A DNA stretch of 44,250 nt, taken from assembly GCF_002104995.1 (NCBI RefSeq), contig NW_024468320.1:1-44250 (forward strand). The letters are read 5' to 3'. A model generated the notes under the pieces. That model was not told the origin of the DNA, made no database searches, and worked only from the letters and a program-made list of their open reading frames with translations. How positions within the stretch are numbered: the first letter of the stretch is position 1; the number at the start of each line of letters is the position of its first letter. This DNA is from Linderina pennispora (lineage: Eukaryota > Kickxellomycota > Kickxellomycetes > Kickxellales > Kickxellaceae). Below are positions 20,855 to 32,634 of this stretch, in pieces. The position numbers and the translations under genes are program-made.

Positions 20855-21117
20855 GGGTTGAATTCAAAAGTAGGCTGTTAAAAAAGTGCAGGGAAATAGA
20901 AAGGGCTGAATTGGGCAGGCTAAGAAAAAGTGTCTCTACAGTGTAAAAAGTATAGGAAAGAGGAGGCGAAAGACAAAACGCGTTTCATGGGCACACAAGA
21001 ATTACAAAACCGATGACGCCGCAAGTCGAGACAAAAAAGCCATCTTTCCTGATCCGCTCGCGTGTCTGGCTATATGCACTCGCGTCAAGTTTGGCGATGC
21101 CAGTAAATAATAGTACA

Positions 21118-21492
21118 TTAGTCGTCCTTGTCCTGGTCCTTCATGGCCAGCTCGCGCTCTAGATCCAGGAATGCGCGCATGGTTGGGTCAATTGAGTCGC
21201 GCAGGTTCTCGGGCTTTAGCTCCTCGGGCACAGGTTTCCCTTGCTTTTCGAATTCCTCGCTGATCGCCTTTGCTTGCTGCTGGTACTCACGCATGTCGTC
21301 GTCGTATAGATCCCACACGCAGAATTCACACCCTGTCAGGCAGCATGAGTCGTCCTCGGGCGGCTCGGGTTTAGGCGGCAGCGTGCGCATTAGCGCCTTC
21401 AGGTCCTTTGAGGGCGCGGGGGTTGTGGAGAACAATAGACGGTGTGGGAGGCCGAGCGCTGGTCGCCGGACTAATTTGAACAGTGAATTCAT
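21118..21492 (-). CDS. OXLD1-like (oxidoreductase-like domain) mitochondrial protein
   Basis: Predicted 124 residues from MNSLFKLVRRPALGLP, a basic, hydroxylated leader (RLLFSTTPAPS) typical of mitochondrial import. The core PPKPEPPEDDSCCLTGCEFC followed by VWDLYDDDMREY matches the oxidoreductase-like N-terminal domain of OXLD1, with its C-C-x3-C-x2-C-V-W-D signature. The C-terminal half is acidic and helical. An in-frame ATG 90 nt upstream would add a hydrophobic stretch before the leader; the shorter start gives a proper presequence. The gene is divergent from the M50B-like gene, sharing about 440 bp. Biochemical function of the family is not established. Confidence 0.8.
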   Translation of the reverse strand: MNSLFKLVRRPALGLPHRLLFSTTPAPSKDLKALMRTLPPKPEPPEDDSCCLTGCEFCVWDLYDDDMREYQQQAKAISEEFEKQGKPVPEELKPENLRDSIDPTMRAFLDLERELAMKDQDKDD

Positions 21493-21931
21493 ACAGAGTG
21501 TATTGAGTAGCAGAAGAGATAACAAAAGATTAGTTGCTGGCAAAGTCCACAGGCTATAGCCTGCGACTGTCCTGGAGACCAACAGTAAAGAGGCCTGCAG
21601 ACCGCAGAGGGCGGAAGGGCGGAATCTTGCGTTCCTGTCACACGGGGGAGCCGGTGCTGCAACTCGTGGCTCGGCTCGATGTTGGAAGCTACGTTCTAGT
21701 GCCGCTCAGCACTATATTTAGATTCACACAAAGATGCCAGGCTGCTGTGCTGCGCGCCAAGAGCAGCTTCATCTTAAAATAGTGCAGAAAGGAAGGGTCT
21801 CGGGCTGCACATCTCCAGTTGCTAATAGCCAGGTTCTTTGGCAGGCCAACCCATCTTCCGCCACCATTCATTTCCTCTCTCTCCACACATACCAGCTTTT
21901 CACCTGTATTTATACACTCTTAGACACACTC

Positions 21932-22708
21932 ATGGCACCTGTATATCCATCCGATACATTGCACTTTGCCAAGCGCGCCCTCACAAAAGACCAGATTGTC
22001 GAAGGCCTGACGCCGACGCATGACCAAAAGATAACCTTGGTGGTTATCGGCGCCTACGCGCTGGCCATCCTCATCCTCTGGAACATGCCGTATGTAAACT
22101 ACATCCTGTACCCGTTCAAGCTGGTAACAGTGGCCCTACACGAGTTCAGTCATGCCGCCGCGGGGCTGTGCACAGGCGCCAAAATCAAATCCATCACAAT
22201 CGATCCCGACGAGGGCGGCCTGACGCGCATGGTCGGCGGCAAGTGGTTCTGCACGATGCCTGCGGGATATCTGGGCAGCTCGTTCCTGGGTGCGCTGATG
22301 GTGTTTGCCGGGTTCAATGTCCTGGCATCGAAAGTCGTCTCAGTGTTTATTGGCGTCTGCCTACTGGCTACGCTGTTCTGGGCACGCAACTGGCTGACGC
22401 GCGGCATCACACTGCTGTTTGTTGGGCTGATTGTCGGCCTGTGGTTCACGCCCAGGGGAATTGGGCTGAAATATGTGGTGCTGTTCATGGGCGTCATGAG
22501 CTCTCTGTACAGCGTCTGGGACATCATGGACGACACTATTCGGAGAAAGGTCAACGAGAGCGACGCGTCGCGGTTCGCAAAGGAGACGCACTGCAGCTCG
22601 CGGTGCTGTGGACTCATATGGCTTATCATTGCCCTGGTGTTCCTCGTTGCTGCCATCCTGCTCGGCATTGCCTTCTTGAAAAATGACCCGGCAGTGGCGT
22701 CCAAGTAA
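21932..22708 (+). CDS. M50B-like membrane metalloprotease
   Basis: Predicted 258 residues with about six hydrophobic segments (for example ITLVVIGAYALAILILW, FLGALMVFAGFNVLA, CCGLIWLIIALVFLVAAILL). The zinc-site motif HEFSH is at residues 70-74, in the context TVALHEFSHAAAGLCTGAKI. It is followed by GGLTR and, later, SVWDIMDD, which could supply the third (Asp) ligand. This is the pattern of the peptidase M50B-like family, integral membrane proteins related to site-2 proteases. Start MAPVYPSD was chosen because the upstream part of the open frame is promoter-like. It is followed in tandem by THO2 after 199 bp. Substrate unknown. Confidence 0.82.
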   Translation: MAPVYPSDTLHFAKRALTKDQIVEGLTPTHDQKITLVVIGAYALAILILWNMPYVNYILYPFKLVTVALHEFSHAAAGLCTGAKIKSITIDPDEGGLTRMVGGKWFCTMPAGYLGSSFLGALMVFAGFNVLASKVVSVFIGVCLLATLFWARNWLTRGITLLFVGLIVGLWFTPRGIGLKYVVLFMGVMSSLYSVWDIMDDTIRRKVNESDASRFAKETHCSSRCCGLIWLIIALVFLVAAILLGIAFLKNDPAVASK

Positions 22709-22907
22709 ACTCCTTTGCAGCTGTGCTGAGTTTTGGCAGCCAGGCCTTGTGGAAAAATTAAATCAAAAATCACTGTTTTTTCTTTCGTCAACAGCCAAAG
22801 GGCTGTCAGGGAACGCAAAGGTCAAGCACCATTCTCCTTCCGCAAAAACTCAGCCAATATTCGTTTTATTTTTGTTTCTATAGCGCACAGTCATATTCTT
22901 TTGTAAC

Positions 22908-25900
22908 ATGGAGACTGCAGAGTCCCTTTGCGAGCAGCCTCTCGAGCTGAATATAATTAAGCAGATTCAACAAGGCGAATGGAGCGGCCTCAACGACAAA
23001 CTGTAAGCAAGCCACGAACACCGTCATTCCGTTCTCTTCCTTGGCAACTGACCAGTTCAAGACAGCAACGCGTTATTATGAAAGCATTTCCGAACTAAAA
23101 CTCCCCCTCCCCGTGAGACATCGTTCTATTTTTCTCTCCACTTAGCACCAACGCGCTTTTGTCTGGTGCGCCCGAGGGTGCTGAGGCCATGCTCTGCACA
23201 CAGCTGCTGATTGCAGCGTGCACAAAGACCGACAGCCATGGATTCCCGGACGCCAGCACATTCGCGCAAGGCGTCTCGCAGTGGGTCTCACACCACACAG
23301 ACACACTCCGCAACACAACCAACGACGACGACGCAGAGCATGCACGGCGGCGCCTCAGCGAGGCCCTGGCAGACACGGTGTGGGCGCTAGGCGTCGAGTG
23401 GGCGCCGGACACTCATGAGACGAATACGGAAATAGAGGCTTGGTGGAGGACGCAGCAGATGCGCGTACTGGAGCAAAGCAATCAGCTCACGATGGTGGCG
23501 AAGGCGCTGCTAGCAAAGAAACTGGTCACAAATACGTCAGCGCTGCAGCGGTGGGAGGGCAAGATGCTGGAGGCCACAGGCGTGGTGAAGAGCGCTGACA
23601 TATATAACCGCAAGTACGTGCGGCTGTACACGACGCTGAATTTCAAGCAGACAAAGTACAATCTGGTGCGCGAGCAGTCCGAGGGGTTCTCGAAGCTGCT
23701 GACGATGATCATGTGGGCCACGATGAAGGTGCCACAGAGCGAAATTACGCCTGAAATCCTGGAACGCCTCGACTCTGGTTCGGACCGGCTTGGACCGCGT
23801 TCCATGGCGGCGATTCGCGAGATTCCTGTCCTGCAGGAGTGCGTGGGAGACCTGTTGCGTAGCATTAAGGGGGTGATTGGTCAGTTCAGCCTTGACCCGA
23901 ACCGTGTAGTCGATATTCTGCTCGACTGCTTCATCACCGACGTGCGTGTCAGCTGGGCGTTCTTCCTGGCGCTGATTGACGCATCGCCGTGGGCTCGATC
24001 CGACCGGCTGGCGCAGCTTGTCGGCTGGCGCTTCCAGATTGCAGCTAAATCAGCCAAGAACACAAAGCCAGCTGAAGAGCTCGTCACAGTGGCAGCGCTG
24101 CTCATCTCCCACGACCTCATCTCCCTGTCGGCACTGTACCCGTATCTGATGCCCAGCAGAGATGTACCGTTTTTGGCAGAGTTGAATGCGTGGCGTGACT
24201 CGCTCAGAGACTTGCAGGGCAGCCCGCTCAATGCGCTGGCATCAATGGGAGCGCTCGAGGGCGACGGCAGCGGCGGCAGCGGCGATGGCGGTGAAGACGA
24301 AGAGGAGGTCAAAGAGCCTGACGTCAACCAGCACGCGCTGTTGTGCGCCAAGCTGTTGGCGGTGGGCGATGCAGACAGCGCGCTGCGGTATCTGAAGAAG
24401 GAGCCAGACATGGCCCGCGTGAATCCAGAGATTGCCGACATTGTGGTGCGCATGATCGACGAGGCCACGCGCTCGGTTTACGAAGCCACCGACTGCGTGC
24501 GGCTGCCAAGTCGGCCGCGGATCCGCGTGAAGATCTCGGTTCCAAGCAAGCCGCAGGCGGAGTGCAACACGTGGGGGCTGCCAGCACACGCCAAGTCCGA
24601 GGACGATGGGCATGGGCGGACGATCATTGTGCTGACGCCGCTGGTTACCCGATCGGTTGAGGGTTTCTTTTACGACAAGTTCTGGCTCCGCGGGCGCCTA
24701 CCCACGGCTACAGCGCTGAGGGACATGCCAAGGGTTCTGGCGCCGTGGTTGCGCGTGGCGTTTGTGCGACTCGCGGAGTCTCCGCAGCTTCTGGCTCGGT
24801 TCATCCGGCTCTGCCGGTTCGGCATGCGGACCGACTTCGAGAGGTGGTATGGGTTCCTGTGCTCATGGGTGGTCCCAGCCTACTCGCTGGCCAAGTCGAT
24901 GCCGGGCTGTCGAACGAGCTGTGGTCGCTTGTCGGTGCCCTGCCGCTGAGCAGGCGCTACGAGTTCTACAACATGTGGGAGGCGCTACTGGCTACTTGGG
25001 AGTCGAGGCTTCCCGAGATTGTGTCTGATGGTGAGCGCCCGGGCTCTAAGGCCAGTCAGCCGATTGACCTGATGTCAATGTCGCTGGAGGAAACATTCGA
25101 TGATGATGACGAAGAGGTCATGGTCAGTAATGAAAAGGCGGTGCAGCTGTCGATGGTCGAGATCGAGGTGCTGATGAAGAAGGCGCGACGCGACGTCAAC
25201 TCTGTGATGCGGCGGCTATCGGGCGAGAACGCGCGGGCCATGGGGCGACGCCTGTGCCACCTGTGCCATGCCACGCCAACATTCTCTCTTGCGGTGATTC
25301 TGGGCCAAGTAACATCGTACGACAACCTTGTTGAGCCCGTGGTCGAGGCATTCCGGTACCTGTCGCCGATGGACGCTGACATCTTATTCTACTTGATCAT
25401 CCAAATGATCAACGACCCGGAGCGCGACAACCTGAAGCGCAAGAAGCTGAAGTCAGACAACGTCAACCCGGCACACTGGCTGCAGAGCTTGGCGGCGTTT
25501 GTTGCAGCATACAGCCATCGGTACGAGTACGCGGGACTGGGCTTGGTCCTTGAATATCTACTGAAGCGCATGCTGCGGGTTACACGCAACATTGACAATG
25601 AGCCAGTATACGAGCTGGTAATTGTCTCCGAGTGCATTCGGCGGTTGGCAGGCATTGAGCCGCTGTCGTCGCCCACAGACGACCAGACCCTGGCGCTGCA
25701 GGGCGGGCCACATTTGCGGCTCGAGGCGTACGGCATGAACAGCTCATGGCTGGTATCTTCAGAGGCGTCGGTGGAAGCATTGCTGGCAATCAACACGGCT
25801 AACAAGCTGACGCATCGGCTGGCGGTCTGGCTGGCAGACTTGCTGGTGGAGCGCAACCTGGTGCTTGGGTATATTGTCGGCATGTGCACGCACGCCGAAG

Positions 25901-28668
25901 CGATTGCGCGCACAATGACGCTATCAGTGAGCAACGCGTCGACATTCTATGACCGTGAGGTGGAGCACATCAACCAGCTGTTTAATTTGCTGGTGTCATA
26001 TCTGCCGCCAGAGCGCTACGCATCCCTGGTGCCACCTCCTGAGGTGCTGGCGCAGAAATACGGGCTGACATGGCAGTGGGCGGTTTTGTTTGGGCGGCCA
26101 GTGTTGTCGCAGCAGCTGGCGAAGGGGCTGAAGCAGTGGGAGGCGGATGGAGCCAATGTGGAGGTGGAGATTGTCGAATCTGATACTCCAGCCCAGGAGG
26201 AGGAGGAAGAGAAGGAAGATCGGGAGGAGGCCAGCGGCACTGAGACCGACAGCGACGACCGACAGCCGCGGGTGGTGCGGGACCTCACATACAAGGCACC
26301 ACTAGTTTCGCGCGAATTCGTAGACTACATCAGCAAGATGGTTCCAGCAGCGTCGCTTGAGCGTGGCATCACAGCGGACTTTGTTGCGGTGTTTTGGGTC
26401 CTGACGCTGTACGACACGGAGGTGCCTGCGCTGCGGTACAAGAAGGAGATCGAGATATTGCGCTCGCTGATCAAGCGGATTGACGCGGTGGAGCGGTCGG
26501 CGTCGCGGTCGCAGCGCCATAACTTGGAGAATCTGCGGAGACGGGCGAAGCTGTTGGCAGAGGAGTTAGAGCGCGAGCACCAAGAGCAGCAGCAGCACGT
26601 GGGACGGATCCGCAAATGGCTGACAGTGCAAAAGGACTACTGGTTCTGCATGGCCCTGGTGCAGCGCAAGTTCACGGTCGAGGCTATATTGGACCACTGC
26701 GTGCTGCCGCGCAGCATGCAATCGGCGGCGGATGCCAGCTTCTGCGCCAAGTTCCTGTGGATGATGCATTTCCCGCTGGCGACCAACAAGTTCAGCATTG
26801 TGTCGGTGTACGATCACGTATTCTGCAAGAAGGCAGCTGATATCCTGAGGTCGATGACCGAGAACGAGACACGCTACTACGCGCGCTTCATGGATATTTC
26901 GCTGATGTACCTGACTAATATGCGGGCGAACGAGAGGCTCTACAACGACCGGGCGCTGAACGCGTGGCGCGGGTTGATTGGATTCTGCCGCACGTGGACG
27001 TACCAGCGCGGGTTCCTGCCACCGCCGTCGCGGACGATCGGACGAGCGCGGGGCCCGGCGACGCCCGGCGACCACTCGCGCATCAAAAAGAACGTGGTGC
27101 AGATGACATTTGATGATTTCCGCTCGGTGATGTTCAAGTTCCAGGCGGAGCTGTACAATGGCATTGAGCTGGCTCTGGACAAGGGCAACAAAAACACCGT
27201 GCGCAATGCGATCCTGGCGCTCAAAGAGATGCACAAGTCGTTCCCGGCCACCCAGCGGCTGGGCGAAAAGATCCAGGCTAAAATCGACGTAATCACCACT
27301 AGCGACGAGACGAACCTCAAGGTCTTGGCCATCTCGTACAATGCCGTGCTGAGCGCGGCCAGAAGGTCCATGCTGCCCGAGTCCGAGTACTGCCCGAACC
27401 CCAGAAGTGCTGTCCGGCCGTCAACCGCCAGCTCGGCAGTCTCGTCGCCCAAGGAGCCCGCCAAGGACATTGCCAAGTCACGCAATGAGCCGCCCAAGGC
27501 CAAGCCGCCAAAAGCCGAGCCAACCCGCAGTACTCAAGACGGCTCGCCGCGTCGCCCTGCACCCAAGCAACCAGCAGCTCGCGATACGCACCGTGCAGTG
27601 ACTGCCGCCGCAGCAGCTGCCGCCGCCTCCACCAGCCAGGCAGCCGGGCGCCGCACCGACCGAAAGCCAGCTGAGGCCAAAAACGAATCCGTGGCCCGTC
27701 GCCAAAATGAGCCCAACCCGGAACCGCCTGCGAAACGCGCACGCGACCCGCCCACCGACAATGTGCCGGATGTGAAACGCTCGCGTGCGGATCGCCCCGC
27801 AGAGCCCCAGCAGGACGCGAAACGCGCACCGCCCGAGCATGGTGTCAAGCGCAGGCGGGACACACCAGATCGGGCCCAGGAGGCCGTGCCAGCCAAGCGC
27901 ATGCGTGACACGCCTGAGCACGGCGCCAAACGTAGGCACGACACGCCCGATCGGGCCCAGGAGGCCGTGCCGGCCAAGCGCATGCGCGAGTCGCCAAAAA
28001 CTGAGCGCAAGGACGAGCCATCTGGTGAGTCACCGGCAGCCGAGTCGGTTGGGCAGAAGACAGAGCAGCGGAAGCAGGAGCTGCGTGCGCTGGTGCGCCA
28101 GCAACAAAACCAGCGCCAGCACGAGAAGGAGCGCGCGCCAAGGCAGGGTCGTGGCAGCCGCAATAGCTCCAGGGGGCGTGAGCCCGAGAAGCCCCGGGAG
28201 TATGAGTCGCCCAGGCACCAGAATAATCGCCGCAAGGATGACCGCGGTGTGGCTAGCAGACTCGGCCCCGAGCAGAAGAAGCAAGAGCCGAAACCAGAGC
28301 CCAGGCAGCAGCAGCGCCAACAGCAGCGCCAGGACCAGCGCCAGCAGCAGCAGCAGCAACAGCAGCAGGTACCGGATCGCCACCGCCGCCGCAACCACGG
28401 CAATGACAATCGCGGCAATGACAGCCGTGGAAATGACAGCCGTGGAAATGACAGCAGAGGCAGCGATGGCAGAGCCGATAACCGTGGCAGCCGCCGCGCA
28501 TCGCCTGACTATAACGGTCGCCAGCAGCCGCAGTCGCAGCCGCAGCAGGCACGACGCGACAACCAGCAAAATGACGGTCGCAGCGACAACCAGCGCGGCC
28601 CACCTCCCCGGCGCGGCGGACGCGGGGCTGATCAGCGACACCGCAACGACAGGCGGCACCGCAAGTAG
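22908..28668 (+). CDS. THO2: THO complex subunit 2, with one intron and one apparent frameshift
   Basis: Exon 1 is 22908-23002. An intron (23003-23145) begins GTAAGC and ends CACTTAG, and exon 2 starts at 23146. The protein (about 1870 residues) follows THO2: an N-terminal helical part, the central NPAHWLQSLAAFVAAYSHRY block, the Tho2 core (ADFVAVFWVLTLYD, YNDRALNAWRGLIGF), then a long Arg/Lys/Gln/Pro-rich tail. THO2 is the scaffold of THO/TREX, which couples transcription to mRNA packaging and export in the nucleus. Near 24893-24898 the frame must shift: upstream reads WVVPAYSLAKS, downstream DAGLSNELWSLVGALPLS, and the two join perfectly on family alignment if one base is missing from the sequence. 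No slippery heptamer or plausible intron is present. The tail contains an 81-bp duplication, a CAG-type run and GND-SR repeats. Confidence 0.87.
23003..23145 (+). other. Intron 1 of THO2
   Basis: GTAAGC donor after CT of a split Leu codon, pyrimidine-rich end CTCCACTTAG. Splicing joins ...NDKL to TNALLSGAPEG in frame. Confidence 0.8.
27835..27996 (+). repeat. 81-bp in-frame tandem duplication in the THO2 tail
   Basis: Two units of 27 codons (27835-27915 and 27916-27996) encode near-identical blocks containing EHG-KRR-DTPDRAQEAVPAKRMR. They add positive charge to the presumed RNA-binding tail. Confidence 0.9.
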
Positions 28669-28747
28669 AAACCACATGTGCATTTTTCCCAGCAACCAAT
28701 ATCTCTATTATAAACCTCATCCACTGAAACACTCGGCCTGCAGTATG

Positions 28748-31324
28748 CTACTTGAACGAGATGCTTGAGCTGCGGTTCAGATCAATGCTGAGACCCTCCA
28801 CTGTGGTGCTGCCGTTCTCTGACAAGATCTTGGCTGCGCTCTGCGATGCACCGCTAACCCTGACTGTCTTGACATTATCGACGCCAAGCAATACAACTTT
28901 GGTGAGCCTGGGGGCCACTCTGTAGTTGCCACTGTCCTGGGAGACCGACAGCCTACCGTTCTTGTACTCCAGCGAGATCCAGCGATGTGGAGTATCGAAG
29001 GTCTCGCCATCATCCAGGTACAACTTTCCCTCAGCATGACCACGCTCATCTACGGCGACGACAAGATAATAGTTGTTCTTGCGCGAGTCGGTGGTCGTCA
29101 TAGCGGGGACCTGGGCCGGCAGAATCGCACCACCACGGACATGCACGTTGACGTGCTCCAGCGGGGCATCTAATGTGATTTCCTTGCTCTCGCCCTTGAC
29201 TGCCTTGTATGTGTACCAGTCGTACCAGACGCCCTTGGGGAAGAATGCATCGACAGTGACTGCACCTTGAGTCAGCACCGGTGAGATCAGGAGCCCATCA
29301 CCGATCAGGAACTGCTTGTCAATTGCAGAGGTGGCTGCAATCTCGGGGTACTGGAACACGAGCGGGCGGGCAACTGGCCAGCCATTCTCGACAGCATGTT
29401 GGTAGTTGGTGTAGAAGTATGGCAGCAGAGCATAGCGAACAGCGAGGGCACGGCGGCTGGCCTCCGCCACAGACTCCCAGCGGTAGAGCTCCTGCGGGGT
29501 GGCGCCAATGACATTGTGGTCACGCGAGAACGGATAGAAGGCACCGACCTCAATCCAGCGTGCGCACAGCTCCTCGGTTGTATTGCCGTTGAAACCGCAG
29601 ATATCGGCACCCACCATCGGGATGCCAAAAATACCAAAATCCAGCATCGATGCAATTGACACATGCAGGTCCTTGAACGACGACTCGTTGTCGCCGGTCC
29701 AGTGGCTGACCAGGGCGCCGGAGCCGGCAAACGTGGAGCGCGAGAGCAGGAACGGCCGCGTGTTTGGCCTGTAAGTTGTCAGGAACTTGTGCGTGGCAAT
29801 AGACATCATCAGTCCGTAGATGTTGTGCACGTGGTAGTCCAGGACGCCATTGGCATGCAGGGCTGTGGTCTCGATGGTCTTGTTGGAGAGCTCCACCCAC
29901 GGATTGTGGATAGCATACGGTGGTACCAGCATCGGGTTGCTTATGTTGAGCGGCCGGTAGACCGGTGGCGGGTCGGCATTCCAGGGCAATGGCGGCACAA
30001 CATCTTCAGGGATTCCTGAGCCACAGCTGCCAGTGCAGAAGCTGGCAGCCTCGTTCATGTCAATCCACATGCCATCAATTGGCAGCGCATCAAAGTAGCG
30101 CTTCAGCTCGCCACTCCACCACTTGTCGGCGTTGGGCGCGAACCAGTCCGGAAATGCCGTGTACCCGGGCCATACCTGGCCTACAAACACGCTGCCGTCG
30201 GAATTCTTGACAAACACGTCCTGCTCAAGGCCACGCGCATACGGGCCGTAAGAAGAGTTGCGCTGGATGGCTGGGTCGGTCATAAGCACCATCTTCTGAT
30301 TGTGCGCGTGCAGGTACTCGAGCTGCTTCTGCATCTCGCTGAGTGGGAAGTTGACTGGGTCGAAGGTGAAGTCGCGCGTGCGGTCCATGTAGTCGATGTC
30401 GGTCCAGGCCACCTCCAATGGGATCTCGGCCTTGGAATAGTTGGCAATCACGTCGTTGACCTCATAGACGCTCTTGTAGCCATACCGGCAGTTCTGGAAT
30501 CCCAGTGCCCAGTACGGGATGCGGTTTGGACGGCCAACCAGCTCCGTGTACTGGTCGATGACATCGAGCGCCGTCGGTCCGTTGAAGAAGTAAAAGTCGG
30601 CGGTGCCGCCCAGCACGCGGTACTGGATTGTGTTGTTGGCGAGCACAATGTCCATGCCGTGCGAGTTGTGCAGGTAGGCGCCGTGGAAGTTGCCATTGCG
30701 CAGCTCCATGTGGATCGAATGCGAGCCGTAGACATTCTCCTGGAACGGATCCGCTGCATCGCGGTTCCACAGTGTCTTGATTGTGTTGGCGGTATCACGC
30801 CGGAACCAGTCGGGTGTCTCGCCAATGCCGTAGATGTTGGCATTGCTGGGCAGGTTCGATGTCACTTCAATGTACTGGTCCTCGAAGATCAGCGGGTGAC
30901 CGGTGGTGTCGAAAACTGTGTCCTTGCCGCGCGACACCTTGAAGCCGAAGCCATGCTTGGCGTCCTGGAAGTAGTTGAACTTGAGGCTCGCCTTGCTCTT
31001 GTTTGTCTGTTTGCTCGCATCCAGCTTCAGCACCGATGCTGGGATCTGGTACTGTTTGCCGGTTGAATCTTGCACATGCACATGCAGTCGGTCCTGGCTG
31101 TCAAAATCGACGTTGAGCTTCAGGTCGCTAACGTCATTGCCATAGGCATTGCAAGGTTTGCCGGCAAGCTTGAGCATGGCTGAGAACCCGCTAGCCGTAT
31201 CTTGCTTGGAGACGATCTTGTAGCCGGGGCAAGAGGCAGTATTGCCGCGCTTGCCCAGCTCACTGTGTGCTCGGACAGTGATGGCTTGGACGAGCAGTGC
31301 CAGGATGCTGTACTTGAATAGCAT
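28748..31324 (-). CDS. Secreted GH31 alpha-glucosidase
   Basis: Predicted 858 residues, intronless. A signal peptide (MLFKYSILALLVQAITVRA) is followed by HSELGKR, a possible Kex2 site. GH31 hallmarks: RFEN-like GFQNCRYGYKSVYEV, nucleophile Asp422 in DGMWIDMNEAASF, acid/base Asp545 in HWTGDNESSF, then YALLPYFYTNYQHA and RPLVFQYPE. Length and order fit fungal maltase-type alpha-glucosidases, which release glucose from non-reducing ends of malto-oligosaccharides outside the cell or in the wall. Several N-x-S/T sites are present. The gene is convergent with THO2, 79 bp between stops. A TATA box lies at 31468-31474, about 150 bp before the ATG. Confidence 0.95.
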   Translation of the reverse strand: MLFKYSILALLVQAITVRAHSELGKRGNTASCPGYKIVSKQDTASGFSAMLKLAGKPCNAYGNDVSDLKLNVDFDSQDRLHVHVQDSTGKQYQIPASVLKLDASKQTNKSKASLKFNYFQDAKHGFGFKVSRGKDTVFDTTGHPLIFEDQYIEVTSNLPSNANIYGIGETPDWFRRDTANTIKTLWNRDAADPFQENVYGSHSIHMELRNGNFHGAYLHNSHGMDIVLANNTIQYRVLGGTADFYFFNGPTALDVIDQYTELVGRPNRIPYWALGFQNCRYGYKSVYEVNDVIANYSKAEIPLEVAWTDIDYMDRTRDFTFDPVNFPLSEMQKQLEYLHAHNQKMVLMTDPAIQRNSSYGPYARGLEQDVFVKNSDGSVFVGQVWPGYTAFPDWFAPNADKWWSGELKRYFDALPIDGMWIDMNEAASFCTGSCGSGIPEDVVPPLPWNADPPPVYRPLNISNPMLVPPYAIHNPWVELSNKTIETTALHANGVLDYHVHNIYGLMMSIATHKFLTTYRPNTRPFLLSRSTFAGSGALVSHWTGDNESSFKDLHVSIASMLDFGIFGIPMVGADICGFNGNTTEELCARWIEVGAFYPFSRDHNVIGATPQELYRWESVAEASRRALAVRYALLPYFYTNYQHAVENGWPVARPLVFQYPEIAATSAIDKQFLIGDGLLISPVLTQGAVTVDAFFPKGVWYDWYTYKAVKGESKEITLDAPLEHVNVHVRGGAILPAQVPAMTTTDSRKNNYYLVVAVDERGHAEGKLYLDDGETFDTPHRWISLEYKNGRLSVSQDSGNYRVAPRLTKVVLLGVDNVKTVRVSGASQSAAKILSENGSTTVEGLSIDLNRSSSISFK

Positions 31325-31467
31325 TGACGAAGTGAAGGATGCTACCAGCGAGGAATTAGGCAGGGCTGAAGGGGCTTATGAATTATTAGGTAAGAAGAGA
31401 GAATGAATCTGCTTTAGCTTGTTGCTGAGGTGAGCCTGCAGTTTCTGATGGGGGTGCGTGCACTCGG

Positions 31468-31474
31468 CTTTATA
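31468..31474 (-). promoter_or_regulatory. TATA box of the alpha-glucosidase gene
   Basis: TATAAAG on the minus strand, about 150 bp before the start codon at 31324. Confidence 0.55.
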
Positions 31475-32107
31475 TGTGACAGAAACCCAGCTATGTATTT
31501 GGAGAATGGGGGTGGGCAGCTGCATGTGTCAGGAAGGCGAGTTGGGGATTTGGGTGGTGAAATACAGACCGAGGCACAAAAATTGCCCGTTGCTCGGGCA
31601 GCCGAGGGACTCAACTGCATAGAACGGTGCAGTTTCTCGCAGATAGAGAATTCTCACCGTCCTAGTGGCATTTGATGCTCAGAGCAGTCCTCAGAACACA
31701 CATGATTTACATGCATTTCTCTCAGTATGTATCATCTGCAGGTGGACATCCCCAGAGGGAGAGTGACCTGTCTGCTGCGCTCACGATACAAACATTGGGT
31801 ATGCCGAGACCTCCCTCTATTGGCAATTCGGCTGCCGCCGCTGCAATACAGGCAAGGTTAAAGCTTGGACGATTTGCATCTAGCCAATCTCCTTCATCCC
31901 CTACTCCACCAGCCCCACTATGCAAGTGGTTGCTTGGGCCTGCTGCTGCTTTTCGATAGAGACATTCTCCTCTCGCCACACATGCGTTTCCTTAGTAGCA
32001 CTGAAGCTTGGAGAGACAAGTCGATCTTGTCTTTTTTCTTGTCAAGATAATCCTGATGCCGAATGGACGATGCACTTTCCAGCCATTCCCATTATTAATA
32101 CAGAGGC

Positions 32108-32230
32108 CAGAATCTAGCTGGCCTCATACCAGTATTGATGCTGTCGCATGGAAAGTGGAGAAGATTATTTCGAAGCCGGCAGTTAAGCTGACAACAGGTC
32201 GTGTGCTGGATTGGCAGGCGGATTCCGCTG
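32108..32230. repeat. Dispersed repeat, copy 1
   Basis: Shares a long perfect core (CCTCATACCAGTATTGATGC and a few more bases) and diverged flanking sequence with 34568-34690, same orientation. Both start at AATCTAGCT. The identity of the element is unknown. Confidence 0.8.
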
Positions 32231-32634
32231 ACAGGTGCCTAGTGTGGCAGGTGGGGGGTTCTTTTGGAGACCGCGTCCAGCGACAATGGTGATCAGGATT
32301 TTTGTCTGGGAGAGCAACATCAGCTTCAAACAGCCTGGTGTCTCGGCCCAACTAATGCTACCACTGTGTGTGGTGACATTCATGCTTGCAGCAGCGGAGG
32401 TCCGCACATCCGCATGCCAGAGCCTTTCTGCCTTGGTCTGGCTCTTGGGAGAACAATGATTCGTGCATACCAGCAGGTATATGGCAGTTTAACAAAATGC
32501 GATGTTGCATAGTATGAGAATACAGCCCTAATATGTCTAAGTTGTTTATAAAGGCTACATAATTTATGTGCTCTAAGAATGTTCACAAGTATGTTAAAAA
32601 TATGCTATGCTCTATACTGCATGACCACGCATCA

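Larger units (their letters stand above)
31325..32634. other. Intergenic region with promoter and dispersed repeat
   Basis: The right of the glucosidase gene holds its promoter (TATA at 31468-31474) and then about 1.1 kb with no supported gene. Positions 32108-32230 are copy 1 of a dispersed repeat also found at 34568-34690. Small open frames here have no family features and no promoter in phase. Confidence 0.5.

Noticed and set aside
24847-24894. Small intron to repair the THO2 frame
   Set aside because: The GT..AG pair gives 48 nt, a multiple of three, so it cannot change frame, and it would delete conserved residues.
27534-28418. 294-codon minus-strand ORF with Cys/Trp runs
   Set aside because: Antisense of the THO2 CAG- and Arg-rich tail; the runs are codon-shadow repeats.
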